Assembly (NCBI RefSeq): GCF_008831285.2
Contig: NC_045139.1
Coordinates: 18,210,354-18,274,353 of the forward strand
Source: Nymphaea colorata
Lineage: Eukaryota; Streptophyta; Magnoliopsida; Nymphaeales; Nymphaeaceae
Direction: 5' to 3'
Length of the DNA: 64,000 nucleotides
In this document: positions 26,375-38,512 of the stretch, in pieces
How positions within the stretch are numbered: position 1 is the stretch's first letter
Layout: each line of letters begins with the position of its first letter
The notes under the pieces: model-generated
Databases searched by the model: none
The model's input: the letters and a program-made list of their open reading frames with translations, nothing else
What the model was told of the DNA's origin: nothing
Program-made: the position numbers and the translations under genes

Positions 26375-26550
26375 GGCGGATAGCTAGAAATTTCTAACTA
26401 AAGGACACTAATACTTTTCAATGGAAGGTGCTGGGGTTAGGCCCCTACAAGCTGCATTAATAGTTTAAAATTTAAATTTTAAAAGGCAACAATACGCCAA
26501 AATGCATGGGTCAATGTGGGCAATTGCCCACACATTCCCACACTTAAACT
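26375..26550. mobile_element. Fragment of a non-autonomous DNA-transposon-like element (copy 1)
   Basis: This stretch shares ordered blocks with 30680-30830: a TAGCTA-AAATTT start, a TAATA/AATACT block, a palindromic TTTAAAATTTAAATTTTAAA-like centre, then GTGTGGGCAATT or GTGGGCAATTGCCCAC. The last phrase is palindromic (TGTGGGCAATTGCCCACA at 26515-26532). It looks like one end of a short element without coding capacity. Confidence 0.4.
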
Positions 26551-29130
26551 CTCCACCGATTTGATGTCACAACCTTGAGATATGGGGTTTTGGCTCAGGG
26601 ATGAAGATAAACGTTTTGGCGCCTTGATCCTGTCTTAGGGTCTCCGCGATGAATCTGTTATTGCTTTCCATTTGTTAATTTAGCAGAAAGATTAGTACAA
26701 GAAGGACTATTACTGTCAATCCAGAGATGTTAACAGGTGTTGATGAATGGAAACATTCTGCTAAGTGGCACAGCGTTTCTTCGAAAAAAAAGATCTTTCA
26801 AAGCATGCTTGTTGGTCGAACAAGAAGCTCAGTGTATTAGCATGATCTCTCGGTAGCATAAGATGGAAGAACAATTTTATTTATTTGAATGTGTTCTACA
26901 CATATGACTCACCAATAAAACAACCTTTCAATGGTTGAAATGAGAGCAAGCAAAGGACCGAGAGAGAACAACAAGAAGGAAGAGGGAAGAAAACAGGTGA
27001 TCTCCTGCGGCACGGAAGTCTCCCGGCGTGCCGGCCAGTTTCATCAAGAAGGTGCCAAAAACGTCACTGTTAATTCCTTTTACAGTGGCGTCAGGGGTTC
27101 GACATCATTGAAAGCGTTATTCGCCGATGCCTCAATGGACCACCGACAAGGAAAGCTAACCCCTTTCCTTTTGGCCAACAACTCATGAAAACAGACTACA
27201 TAGTTTTTTTTAGGGTTGTACAGCGAGTCAAGTCAACTCAAACTCGAGTAACCAATTAGGTTGTCTTTTGTTTTTTTGTAATTTCCAAACTTAAAAGCAA
27301 TGAATAAGATCAAGTCAAATGGGTAGTTGGTAAAGGAGTCTAAACAAGTTGGTAAATGAGTTTAAACAAGTCGGGCTTGAGTTCAGACTCTAGCTATTGA
27401 CTTGAGATCGAACCAAGCTCGAGCTAAGCAATATATGAGTCGAGTCGAGTCAATCTAACCATGCTCGAGCTTGACTCGGCTGGTGTACAACCATACTTTG
27501 TGCTACTAAAAAACCCATTGCATATTTGAAGTGGTCTCCATATTTATACATACATAGAATGCTTCTATAGCTCCCTCGAAAAATTAAGGTTGCAGACTCC
27601 TTCTATATTTTTCTGATGTACATACTCTCAAAACTTTTTCGCTAATAAAAGCTGAGGGCCTATCTCCATTTACCGCATATTTGAACTGATCCTCTCCCTT
27701 GCCTTCCTTTATTGCCTGCACTATACAGATCTTGAGCAAAATTGATGTTCTGTGAACTTTTAACTTTATTTCTTAATTTTTTTGACAAAAAACAACCGTA
27801 CAGATTCGATCTACATCTGAAATCAACAAATAGTGTACCTCTTTTTGACGTGCAGCTTAAATTTTTGAAAAGAAAAAAAGCAGTGGTCTATACATTGGCA
27901 TAATTAGGAATCTAATATACACAACAAAAAGTCATGTAGTATATGTCATTATCTAGGTTTTCCGACATGTAGATCACATCACAATACACGCAGTTATGAA
28001 TGTCATGATATGTTTAAAACCCGCAGAAGTCAAGCCAGAAGATCTAACCTTCCATGGAGAGTTTTACCGACCATGGACCTGCCTATGTAAAAGGACAAAG
28101 ATTCGTTTCTTGGTAAGCCTGAAATGTGAAAATATTGATGTATCCATTGAGCAAATTTACAAAGTACAAGGACTCCAGAGGGGTGAAGGAAATACTTGTA
28201 TTTGAAATTGAGAGTTCAACCTATTGATTTGATCAAAAGCTTTGGTTTGGCACAATTAACAGGAGTCTCCATTCCGAGCTCCTATGATTTCAAATATCTC
28301 TGCTGTAAAAGATTGTGCATCAATATACATAACGCTGACATTACCTCGAAAACCCGAAAAAAAGCCTTGTACCCTAAAAAAAGTGAGGAGAAGGGTGAAG
28401 ATTTTGTTTCATAGTTGATGAAATACTTTTCCTACTTACCCAGAAAAGCTTTGGTTTGAAGAGACCATGTGTCACATCTGCCCCCTCGGGCATTAGCTAA
28501 TAGGCTCTTCCAGCCTCTCTTGGCTCTTGACTAACAAAACTAAGCAGGGATATGAGGATGCAGAACAAACTAATTGGGCAAGAAGGGGTAGAATATTCGT
28601 CCCTTTAAATTAGGGGATGAGGGGAAACAAGCCAAATAGTAGATTACTTTTTCTTGGGAAAAGCAGAAAAGCACGGTACTTAGAGAGCTCTACTTAAAGG
28701 AAAAGCGAATTTTGCCCTTTAATTTTCGAGATATCGATGTAGACATATAACCCAACTCTTTATATTTTGTGGTTTGGTGTTTTGCTTTTGTGCATTACAA
28801 GTCTATTTTCTTTGTATCTGATGCTTTTATTGGTTGGCTTATTAGGATTAGACGGTAGTCTTAGCTTCACATAAACTCTGACCAGTCTTTAGAAGTTGTC
28901 ATTCTCTTCCGTTTCGTAAGAGGAGAAACGTAAGCAACTAGAACTTCATAACACGAACATTGTAGTTTAACAAACACACTAGTTCATGATTTTTTTTTTA
29001 ATTGAACACCCAATTGTTGATTCTTCATAGTCGAGTACTAATCTTTTACTTATTTAAAAATTAGATGGTTATTTGTAATTTTTTCACTCATATCACCATT
29101 ATCCATAAAACGACTGTTTGGCAGTAGAAG
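26551..29130. other. Non-coding stretch with a GAGTCGAGTC-rich patch
   Basis: Between about 27225 and 27490 short phrases such as ACTCGAG, GAGTCGAGTCGAGTC and CTCGAGCTTGACTCGG recur. This kind of degenerate simple patch is common in plant intergenic DNA. A plus-strand frame at 26931-27188 (85 codons) has no recognised domain and is not called. Confidence 0.4.
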
Positions 29131-29808
29131 TACTTTGTAAGTATGATCCATAGAACATTAGAACCGATGTTACGTGAATCTTGCTTAGTCTTTGAGACAG
29201 ATTTACCAAACACTATACTTTTACTTGTGGACCATAAAAATCATACTTTGTAAGTATGATCCATAGAACATTAGAACTGATGTTACGTGAATCTTGTTTA
29301 ATCTTTGAGGCAGATTTACCAAACATTATACTTTTACTTGTGGACCATAAAAATCATACTTTGTAAGTATGATCCATAGAACATTAGAATTGATGTTACG
29401 TGAATCTTGTTTAATCTTTGAGGCAGATTTACCAAACACTATACTTTTACTTGTGGACCATAAAAATCATACTTTGTAAGTATGATCCATAGAACATTAG
29501 AACTGATGTTACGTGAATCTTGCTTAATCTTTGAGACAGATTTACCAAACACTATACTTTTACTTGTGGACCATAAAAATCATACTTTGTAAGTATGATC
29601 CATAGAACATTAGAACTGATGTTACGTGAATCTTGCTTAATCTTTGAGACAGATTTACCAAACACTATACTTTTACTTGTGGACCATAAGAATCATACTT
29701 TGTAAGTATGATCCATAGAACATTAGAACTGATGTTACGTGAATCTTGCTTAATCTTTGAGACAGATTTACCAAACACTATACTTTTACTTGTGGACCAT
29801 AAAAATCA
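29131..29808. repeat. Minisatellite: six 113-bp units, each with a hairpin
   Basis: Units start at 29131, 29244, 29357, 29470, 29583 and 29696, exactly 113 bases apart, and are nearly identical. Each junction carries the inverted repeat ATCATACTT-TGT-AAGTATGAT, except the left edge of unit 1 where only part of the stem is present. Variants group the units: units 2 and 3 share CTTGTTTAATCTTTGAGGCA, while units 4-6 share CTTGCTTAATCTTTGAGACA. There is no open frame through the array and no spacer variation. Confidence 0.97.
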
Positions 29809-30249
29809 CTATACGGCCAGACAAGTGAGGGAAGAGAAGACCCATCTTGTCATTCAGCAGTGACCTCATCTCAATTCTTGAAAAGAGAAGTCAGAGTTAG
29901 TAGTGATTCCCTTGCTCTAGAAAATGGTTTGGCTGCCATGGAAAACACAAGATGCTCGTGAACGTGCCCAAAATTCACTGGGACAAACTAGAGAAGCTTT
30001 TACACACATTTACTTGAGCGGCCTTTAGAGTTTCAGACCTACTTGTTTAGGCAGACATGGTCAACTTTTTCACTAGCAGACACAAAGAAGATTTTCATTT
30101 AGGCGCCCCTTTTCTTTTTCTCTTTCCCTAACTTAATCGTTCTAAACGAGGGCAGTTTCTCTAATATAGGAGGGCATGTATGGGTGTTTCTTCTTATTCC
30201 CCAGCCCTCCGCTAGAGGATGTTTGGCAGAAGGAGGAGTGCCATTTCAC
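29809..30249. other. Non-coding stretch, no feature supported
   Basis: Unique-looking DNA between the minisatellite and a transposon-like piece. No frame or motif is recognised. Confidence 0.4.
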
Positions 30250-30250
30250 C

Positions 30251-30825
30251 CAGGGGCGGCAGCAGGTGTGGGCTCGTGCAGGCAACATGGACACACAAAA
30301 TTTGGATATTTTCATTTTCATACATCACAGCCATTTTAAATGAATCGGCCTCTTCAGAATCTAAAGTATGAGTACTACTGCCCCTCAACCAGAAATTTCT
30401 GGCTCAGCTCCGGTTGCCACCCCCATGTTATAAATAGATGAGTTCTCTTTTAAACTTAAACGCCATAAATGTATTTGCCGCAGAAATGAGTGGTCCATTG
30501 TCTATTTATAACTCGGGGATCGATTTGGAACAAGCCGTTGTCATTTTTTTTTCAGATGAAAGATATTTAAATACTTATTAATAATGAATTCTATTTGGAA
30601 GCATTTGATAAAATTGAAAGGATACATTTTTACATTTCATCAACAACAGGTTAGCCTGTCTGCTCATGGAGTCCGAAATTTTTAGCTAAGGAATACTAAG
30701 AGTTTAAATTTTAAAATTTAAGGGGCATTCATATGTAAATCGCTAAAATTTTAAAGTTGTACCATATATAAATGCAACAGTTTTTGTGGGCTGGTGTGGG
30801 CAATTGAACACAATAGGTTCCGCCA
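30251..30825. mobile_element. Non-autonomous hAT-like element (copy 2), ends diverged
   Basis: The left end reads CAGGGGCGGCAGCAGG and the right end, read from the other strand, CAGTGGCGGAACC. This is a short imperfect terminal inverted repeat of the CAGGGGCGGA type seen in plant hAT elements. The flanking eight bases (ATTTCACC left, TCCATGAG right) do not match, so a target duplication is not supported. The right part is related to 26375-26550. There is no transposase frame. The element is old or partly rearranged. Confidence 0.4.
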
Positions 30826-33800
30826 CTGTCCATGAGGGGTGGGCTTTTACCCTCAATCAACCTCTTTTTGGACAGCTGTTAGCAAAACTGCGAGGAAATT
30901 TATAAATGTAATGTATAGTTTGTGGCATTAAGATCAAAGGTTGACACCAAGACGGAAATTTTCATATTTAAGGAGAGACTTTGCCAAAACTGTTGCCTGC
31001 AGTGTGTCCCTTTTTCAGTCACATATATTACACAGAGCACCGCATCTACATTCCAACAAATTATGGAAATATGTCAACATCATTTCCTAAAGAAACACTT
31101 CAATTGGTTAGTGATTCCCAAATATGGGAAATATTATTTTTTTCCACCAACAGTGCATTTATTTATGATTACAAATTTTAGATGGGACAAAGAAAGTGAA
31201 ACATCACAGCATTAATTGGCATCACAATAAAAAAAAAAAAGAAGAAAAGAAACATGGGTACCATGGTGACAAAATGGCACATCATATGTTGATTCCTGCT
31301 TGCACATGGGACCCATTAACATGCATTTCATTCAGTATTTTCTAATCATTTAAGCTGACATTGACATTTTTACTCAGAAGATAAACTTCACCCACCTTAG
31401 CCTTAGAGCACAATAATTTAAAGCCATGATTGCATGGAGAAATTTGGGTTGTAAATGGGTTAGATCTCATACGAGGGAGGGCTTTGTTGTCAGTGTGGTA
31501 GAGCTAAAAATTTTTTGGAAGGACATCCATCTATAAATTTTCATAACTGAAGAGCCAGTTATATATATATATATAACAAAGCAAATATTTAAAGATGTTA
31601 ATGTTACAAAAAAAAAAGAAGAATTTGCTTTCTAGAGATCAGCCTATATGCATCCACTAACATCAGGGCTTTCCCTTGTCTTAACCAAACTATAAATGTT
31701 AAATGGATAAAACAAACAAAAGTTTCTCGATAGATCAGCCTGAAAAGCAAAGGGGCCCTTATTTTTCCTGCAACCGCGACATGACATAGGCAGAATTTGA
31801 TCAAGTAAGTCGGCCTTAAACATTGCCATGTGAATCTAAATCAAATGTGAACAGCATTCAAACACAAGATTGGAAATCTAAATCAGACCCAGACAGGTCT
31901 AAGTTATGTAGATGTTATTTAGTAGCTTTTTCCATCCTATACTTTCAATATTTCGCGTTTAGAACAAATGCTATCCTGTTGTAGATAGTTTTTCATGGCT
32001 TATCATCCACCTCAACAAATAACATCGCCTTCATGGTAGGAAATGCCGCAAAGCAAGGACTTAACCTAAATGCCCCTCTATTCTCCCTGCCTTCAAGGTC
32101 GTGAGCTGCGTCGAGACCTGGATAGGATATAAAACACATGTCAATTAAGGTGTGTGCTCCCATGTTTTACAATTCAGGAGAACAACACTCAGAAAATCAA
32201 ACCGGCTACCACCCGACCAGCCATGCTATGCCTTTTGGGGCAAAACATTTTCGTTTAACTGGAGGCATTTTCTTGTGCTACAAATTAATGTCTCCATAAA
32301 TATAAATTTGTAGTTTAATTATCACAACATTCTAAGCACATTTCCCGATACATATTCAATGTAAAGGATTTGTTAACCTGTTCCTTTTTGAAAAAGAAAG
32401 GTTTAGAATCCGAAGTCTTTGTTTGTGGCTCTAATACAATGTGCTTTCCCATAAACCGACAATTAATGCATGGCCAAATATGCTTACGATTCGGATAATA
32501 TCAATCTCGATGCTCAAATATTGATGTTTTCACGAGAGAGAGGAGCCAGCTTGTGTTCGGCCTCTTTAGAATGTTATCTAATGGGCTTGGCATCATCTAT
32601 GATATAAATTAATATTATATATGATATAATTATAATATATATATATGTATATGAGCAGAGAAGAAAAGTCCATGCAACCAAAGTGACGCCAAGAACGAAA
32701 CGACGCTTGATTTATTTTCCACAATAATTTTGCTAATCTGTTTGGAAGTACAGGTTTCTTCGTCTTCCCGCATCTCTACAAGAGATAAGTTGTCCAGAAA
32801 AAACTGTTCCGATTATTTTCACGCCTTTTAAATAAAGCCATTAGCCCCACAAGTAAAAGGCACGGGCATCAATAACTCGAACAAAGGTACAGGACGAGGA
32901 CGGCTCAGCCAGATCACCCCACTTTGATTGACAGATAAACTTTCTTTTCTTTTCCATTTTCAAGTACGACCATATCTGAACCAGACCCAGCGCCATAACT
33001 TGTCACCTGAGAAAAGAAGCTGTTAATGGCGATGATGAGGATACAAGAAGAGGCCAATGGGCGGAGAGCCAAAAATCTAACCAGCGAAGGCGCAAGGGCG
33101 TGTTTCGGTTCAACAAAATAGTCGAAGCAAGGGCACTTATTGATTAGTCGCAGGTCGGCAAGGTCGGACACTGTGGATCAGTCATTCTATTTAAATTTCT
33201 CGGGGTCAGGACAGCAAGGCAGCTACAGTACTCCTAGAACATGTTCTTCAAGTGTGCCAATACAAACGTTACATTGATTAGAAAACAAAACAGCGGACCC
33301 ACTTGATCATTCCAATTTTGGATTACGGACACTACTTTAGGCTACCATTCTTTTGAAAAAAAAAGCTGGAGAAAAACAGAGGAAGAAGATTTTCAAAATT
33401 ATTGAGCAAACATTGGATGAATAGTGAAAGCATAAATGCTAACTCGACTTTGGAAAGTAAACAAAATAAAGAAAACAAGCAGTCAAAATCTTGATTTAGA
33501 TGGTGTGTAATAAAGATATATTATACGAACATGATATGCCAAGACATGCAAATTATGCCAATAAAAGGGTCCTGTCATGTTCCCAACCTTACGAGCATGC
33601 AATCGTCCTCATGCATCTGCTAGATGTCGCATATGCTTAGGTGCTATTCACAATGGCAAATAACCAACAAGAGATGATGATAAATGTAACATCCCAAACA
33701 GTTTTTCTAGTGTACTCCTCTGCAGGTGATGGCTTCTGCTCCCAGTTTTTATCAATCAAAGGTCTGGCAATGGGCAATCGGTGATGGCAAATCTCATCGA

Positions 33801-34497
33801 GATGTTTCCTCCTTTAGAGATGGAAGAGTTCTGCAAAAGGTAAATCAGACTCACGGAAGGACAATCACTTATTAAGGTTTAAATTAGGGTATTTCAGGGT
33901 AAAAGTTTGAGTTACGTGCAGTAAAGATAGTAAACTTGCTTTATTGCAGAGGAGGACATTATTGGGTGCAATTATGCTGTGCTTGAGCTGCCAAGTAAGA
34001 GATCATAAGTTCGAATCTTGAGGAAGGCACTTTCAGGAACAGCAGAAAGTAGGCAAGCTCCAGTCTGCCCCTCCTTACAGTCCCAGAGCCATATTGCGAT
34101 GTATAGGGAAAATATATGCCTTTTCTCAAACCAGAGTTGAAAAATTGAAGATTCTATACTTCCTATCTTATGGAATCCGAAAAAAGTAATTTGGTCATGA
34201 ATTCTCTAAAGGTGTGGAGCATGAGATGTTTTGTGCAGAAGCTTCCTAGAATTTGAATTGACAGGAGAGGAAGGAGACTCACACATGAACAGATCCAACC
34301 CTTGCATGTGTGCATCACTGACCAGTCAGCTACTCTTTAAGTGAATTCCACATGTGCAGAAGCCACAGTTGTGCCTCAACCTGGACTTGCTGCGAGTTTC
34401 TGCACATGGTGTTGCTTTTGACAACATTTCATAACACTCAAGTTTATTTTTCATAATTTGTATCAATTAGGATGAAATTCCTCCAAAAGAAAGGATT
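30826..34497. other. Non-coding stretch; one unassigned short frame
   Basis: AT-rich intergenic DNA. A minus-strand frame of 85 codons at 32914-33171 has a hydrophobic middle (SSCILIIAINSFF) followed by a VTSYGAGSGSD segment and could be a first exon, but no family or partner exon was recognised. A GTTCGAATC phrase near 34013 resembles a tRNA B box; no convincing A box accompanies it. Confidence 0.35.
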
Positions 34498-36233
34498 CAG
34501 AAATGGACAAACTCAGTGCAATTGAGATCTACCAATCTCTTATCTGGTGAGGAACCCAGATGAATTTGGCCTTCAATAGTAGCAACTTTGTACATACTGA
34601 GCTTGTTGCTTTTAGTATTACCGTGTATACTGCTGACATTGGCGGTTTACCTCTCCTTTTCTTTTCGACAAGTTCGAAGTGAAACCCAGGCTCGAAACAT
34701 CTTGAGGACAGCAGTAAATCCCCTTTGGTGTGCTTTCACCATCACCAAGTTGTACATTCTACTGCTTTAGCTTCTACAAAAATGATGTCCCTATGAGTCG
34801 GACCATTACTGCTACCAGCATGGTAATCAGAGCCTGCTCTGCTACGCCAGCACTTTGGATCCGCCCTTTCCGGCTAGAGCTGCACAGACATGGGGTCTTT
34901 AACAGACGCTGGCCTTTACGAACCTGGCCTGGTACTGATCACACAGGCACAAGCTCAAGCCAGGTCTATGGAAAGTGAACCAGGCGCAGTCCGATATGCA
35001 AAGCTTGGTTGCGCAGCCCGACCCTTCAAAGTGTTAACAGAAAAACTTACTGGAGGACAAGACGTTCAACCTTCTTTTGACTTTGTCAAAGTTCCTACAA
35101 ATTCAAATGTTCTGTCAAAACTGTAAAACTTGAGAAACAGTTGGTGAAGTTTATCATAAAATTATCATCGTAAATCATAATTATGCATTTAGAAATTAAT
35201 AGTGTCTCGTTTTTCGAACATAGTTGGGTTTAACCAAGTTTGTTGGACCACAGCTTAGTCATGCCTTAATGCCAACCTCTTCAGGTCCTGGTGCATCATT
35301 TCTTGCAAATTCAAAATTTTGACCTGAAAGAGATACAGAAAAACAGTAGTCATCTACAGTAAAGAATGAGTGGCTAATTAGCTTTTATCTAGTTGAAAGG
35401 CATTAATGAGAACAATGCTACAATCTTGTTCATATCTATAGAACAGGAAGCACACTATGGTGCATTTCTGGATTAGAGTGGGCACAGGTGCGGGTTTGCA
35501 GTTCAAGAACCACATGTCTCAGCGCTCGCTGACATGATGATGAAAAATGGTCAGATTGGAACCCAATGTGGATCAGTAGAAAGTGTGTCTCATAATGGAC
35601 ATGCTATCAAGTGGAAGTCGTTTATCATGTGAGGATTTCCTTGGCACTGTTTATGTACCATTGGTCTTGGAGACTTATCAGTTATCCCTAACAATTGGAT
35701 ATTATTTTTCCCAAGAACTAGAGAATCAGCTACCTGCAGTTGGATCATTAACCTATTTCCTGGCAAGCACAACTATGAAATGGTAAGTAGAGCAAGCTGC
35801 TCATACCTTGGCTTGGCTCAGCTCACATAATGCTCACTTAAATTCAACAAATGAGTTACAAAAAGAAAAAAACAAAAAAGGAGCTATAATTAAACAGCTC
35901 CTGTGGCTTAAATGAGTCCAGCTACCACGAATTTTTGTGATCACCTGCACGTTGGTTAGGTTTCTGTGGTCTCACTTATATCATTATGTAGTAATATTAT
36001 ATATGGGAATTGACAATATTCTAACTCAATCACTTCTTGGATTTATTTCCGCGATATAAATTTAAAATTCCATTGTTTCTATTAGACCTATATATTTTAA
36101 AACAATGACACTAGATTTTCAAGTCCTTTTTTCTTCGATAAGATTCACCAATTTTGAGGCGGAGAATGATGGTCGTCAAAAGGGATAAAGGATAAAGTAG
36201 GTGAAACTGTGAAAGGAAAAGAGGATTATACAT

Positions 36234-36273
<40 letters not shown>

Positions 36274-38512
36274 CCCAAGTTTTGGTAACAATGGGTTCAC
36301 TTAATAATTTTTATGTCAATAAGATTCTACAGTTCTCTGGTTACTAATCATGCACTGGGTCATATTTCATGTAACTAGAATCATAATTTTTTAATGCATC
36401 TAAGTTTGATGCACTGTAATAATTAACTTTTTTATGACCTTGATATTCTTTCTTCGACTTTAGATGATGTGCTTCAAAGATTCATATTCGTTAAATAGTG
36501 TGTAAGTTACATTTCTAATTGATTGTTGGTTACCAGTACTTGATCCCTAGATCGCAAAATTTCAAGACAGGGATACGGAGGCACAACATTCAATCACATT
36601 CTGTGTGGCCGACCAACCCCCATGCACAAATAGTCATGCATGCAACAAATTTCAGGTGGAATCTCTATGTTTACATGATTCTGTGGTTGCAGATGAGGCA
36701 GATTTTGGTACTCTTAAATAGTGCTAATCTTGGTGACTTCTAAAGAATGAAAATTTACCCACAAAACAATGACTGCATAAGGACAATCTAATGCAATTTG
36801 GAAACAATGGTCTGTTAGCGCACTTTCTTATGTCAGAAGTAGACAAACTCTGTACCAGTGAGATCCACCAATCTTTTACAACCTAGTCAACCTTTGGATA
36901 ATGTGTCAAGGATTCTTGCTATGGACCAACGGATGAGGTGCCCACATGAATTTGGCCTCGAACAGTGGCCATTTTGTACATGCAGAGCTTGTTGCTTTTA
37001 ATGTTACTGTATACTGCTCACTTTGGTTGCTCATCTCTCTCTTTCCTTTCAACATTTTTTAACCGAAACCCAGGCTGAGCTCTTTTAGAGAAGCAGTAAG
37101 GCATCCTTCGGTGTGTTTTCAACATCACCAAATTGTACATGGTACAGCTTTGGCCTGTGCAGAAAGTGAAGACCCTGGGGGTAGAAGTAGAACCACAACT
37201 ACCAGCATGATAGTGACAGTTGGGTGAAGCTTAACATAAAATCATCATCATAAATTATGTATTTAACAATTAAAAATGTTTTATTATTTGAACATAATTG
37301 CACTTAACCGATGTTTAATGCTGGCCTTAGTGCCAAACTCTTCAGGTCTTGGTGCATCACCTCCTAACTAAATGAAAATTCTGGCCTAAAATTCTGTAAA
37401 CTGAAATAGTACTCAATTAGAGGAAAGAATGAGTAGCTTGTTAGCTTTTATCAATTTAAAAGACATTAATGAGGTCAAACAATGACCGAACCTATTCTTA
37501 TTGTGCTTTCTTATACCATCTTAAGTTAAAATAACGGTCTCCCTAGTCATGGTTTCAGAACCCAAGTTGGACTTCAGGAACCTAGTCAGTTCCTCATGCT
37601 AATCTGAGTCCACCATGGTTTTCAGTTACAGCACATAAGTTGCTTTTCTGCACATGATTAAGCAGGTTTAGGCCAGTCTGATATCTTACTCCAAGCCATC
37701 CTGTTCACATTTTCAGAGTGGGAAGCTTAATACGGTGGCACCCAAAATCCACTAGTGCTGGTTCACGGTTCAAGCACCACGTGTCTGCCGACATGTTAAT
37801 CATTACACAACGGCCAGATTGACGCCCAATGTGAATCAGTTGAAAGTGTATCTCATAATGCACATGCTATCTAGTGGAAGACATTTATCATGTGAGAATA
37901 TCCTTGGTATTCTTCTGTACTACTGGACTTGGGGACTCAACCCTAACAATTGGATTTTCAACCCAAAAGTTAGAAAACCAGCTACTACAGTCGGAATTCA
38001 GTAACTCATTTCCTGTGCGAACGAAAAAAGCTTACTTAGGCTCAACAAATGAGTTAAAAGAAAGAAAATGAGCTATAATTAAGCAGGCTCCTGTCAGTTG
38101 TTAGATTTGCTTGTGGCACACCACGTTTTCGTGACAATGGTTTCACTTAATATGAATATGCAAATACATGTGACATAGTTCTATTGCTGCTAATGATGCA
38201 CTAGATCATGTTTTCGATCTTCCTTTTTATGCCTTTGATCATCTTTCTTAGACTGTACTATAATATGCTTCAAAGGTTCATGTTCTTACTTACTAATTTA
38301 TTGTGGGGGCGACCAACCTTGTACAACAACAGTCATACAACAATTCTCAGGTGGATTCTTTCTGTGTGTGCTTCTGTGTTGCACTTTCAAATAGTTCTAA
38401 TCTTGCAGACTTACTTCTAAAAAATGAAACTTACCCACAAAATAATAACTACATGAGGACAATCTAATGCAATTTAGGGACAATGGCCAGTTAGCCCACT
38501 TTAATGTGTCTG
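34498..38512. repeat. 2.3-kb head-to-tail segmental duplication, diverged
   Basis: Copy A (34498-36833) and copy B (36834 to about 38512) align in order over their whole length. Shared landmarks include GAGCTTGTTGCTTTTA (34600 and 36988), CCTAACAATTGGAT (35687 and 37942), CAGGTGGA near 36653 and 38349, and GACAATCTAATGCAATTT (36781 and 38458). Copy B is about 650 bases shorter, so it lost several blocks or copy A gained them. Neither copy keeps a long shared frame. The origin of the segment is unknown; copy A alone contains a TA microsatellite (36243-36271). Confidence 0.85.
36243..36271. repeat. (TA)n microsatellite
   Basis: An uninterrupted TA tract lies inside copy A of the segmental duplication and is absent at the matching place of copy B. 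Confidence 0.95.

Noticed and set aside
27225-27490. GAGTCGAGTC-rich patch as a regulatory or repeat array
   Set aside because: The phrases are irregular in spacing and strand, typical of degenerate plant intergenic sequence; no ordered unit could be defined.
29131-29808. Regular direct repeats that could suggest a CRISPR-like array
   Set aside because: Units abut with no unique spacers, the unit is 113 bases, and the DNA is from a plant nucleus.
33955-34035. Possible tRNA-derived SINE with a GTTCGAATC B-box-like phrase
   Set aside because: No convincing A box at the right distance, no poly-A or T-rich tail and no flanking target duplication.
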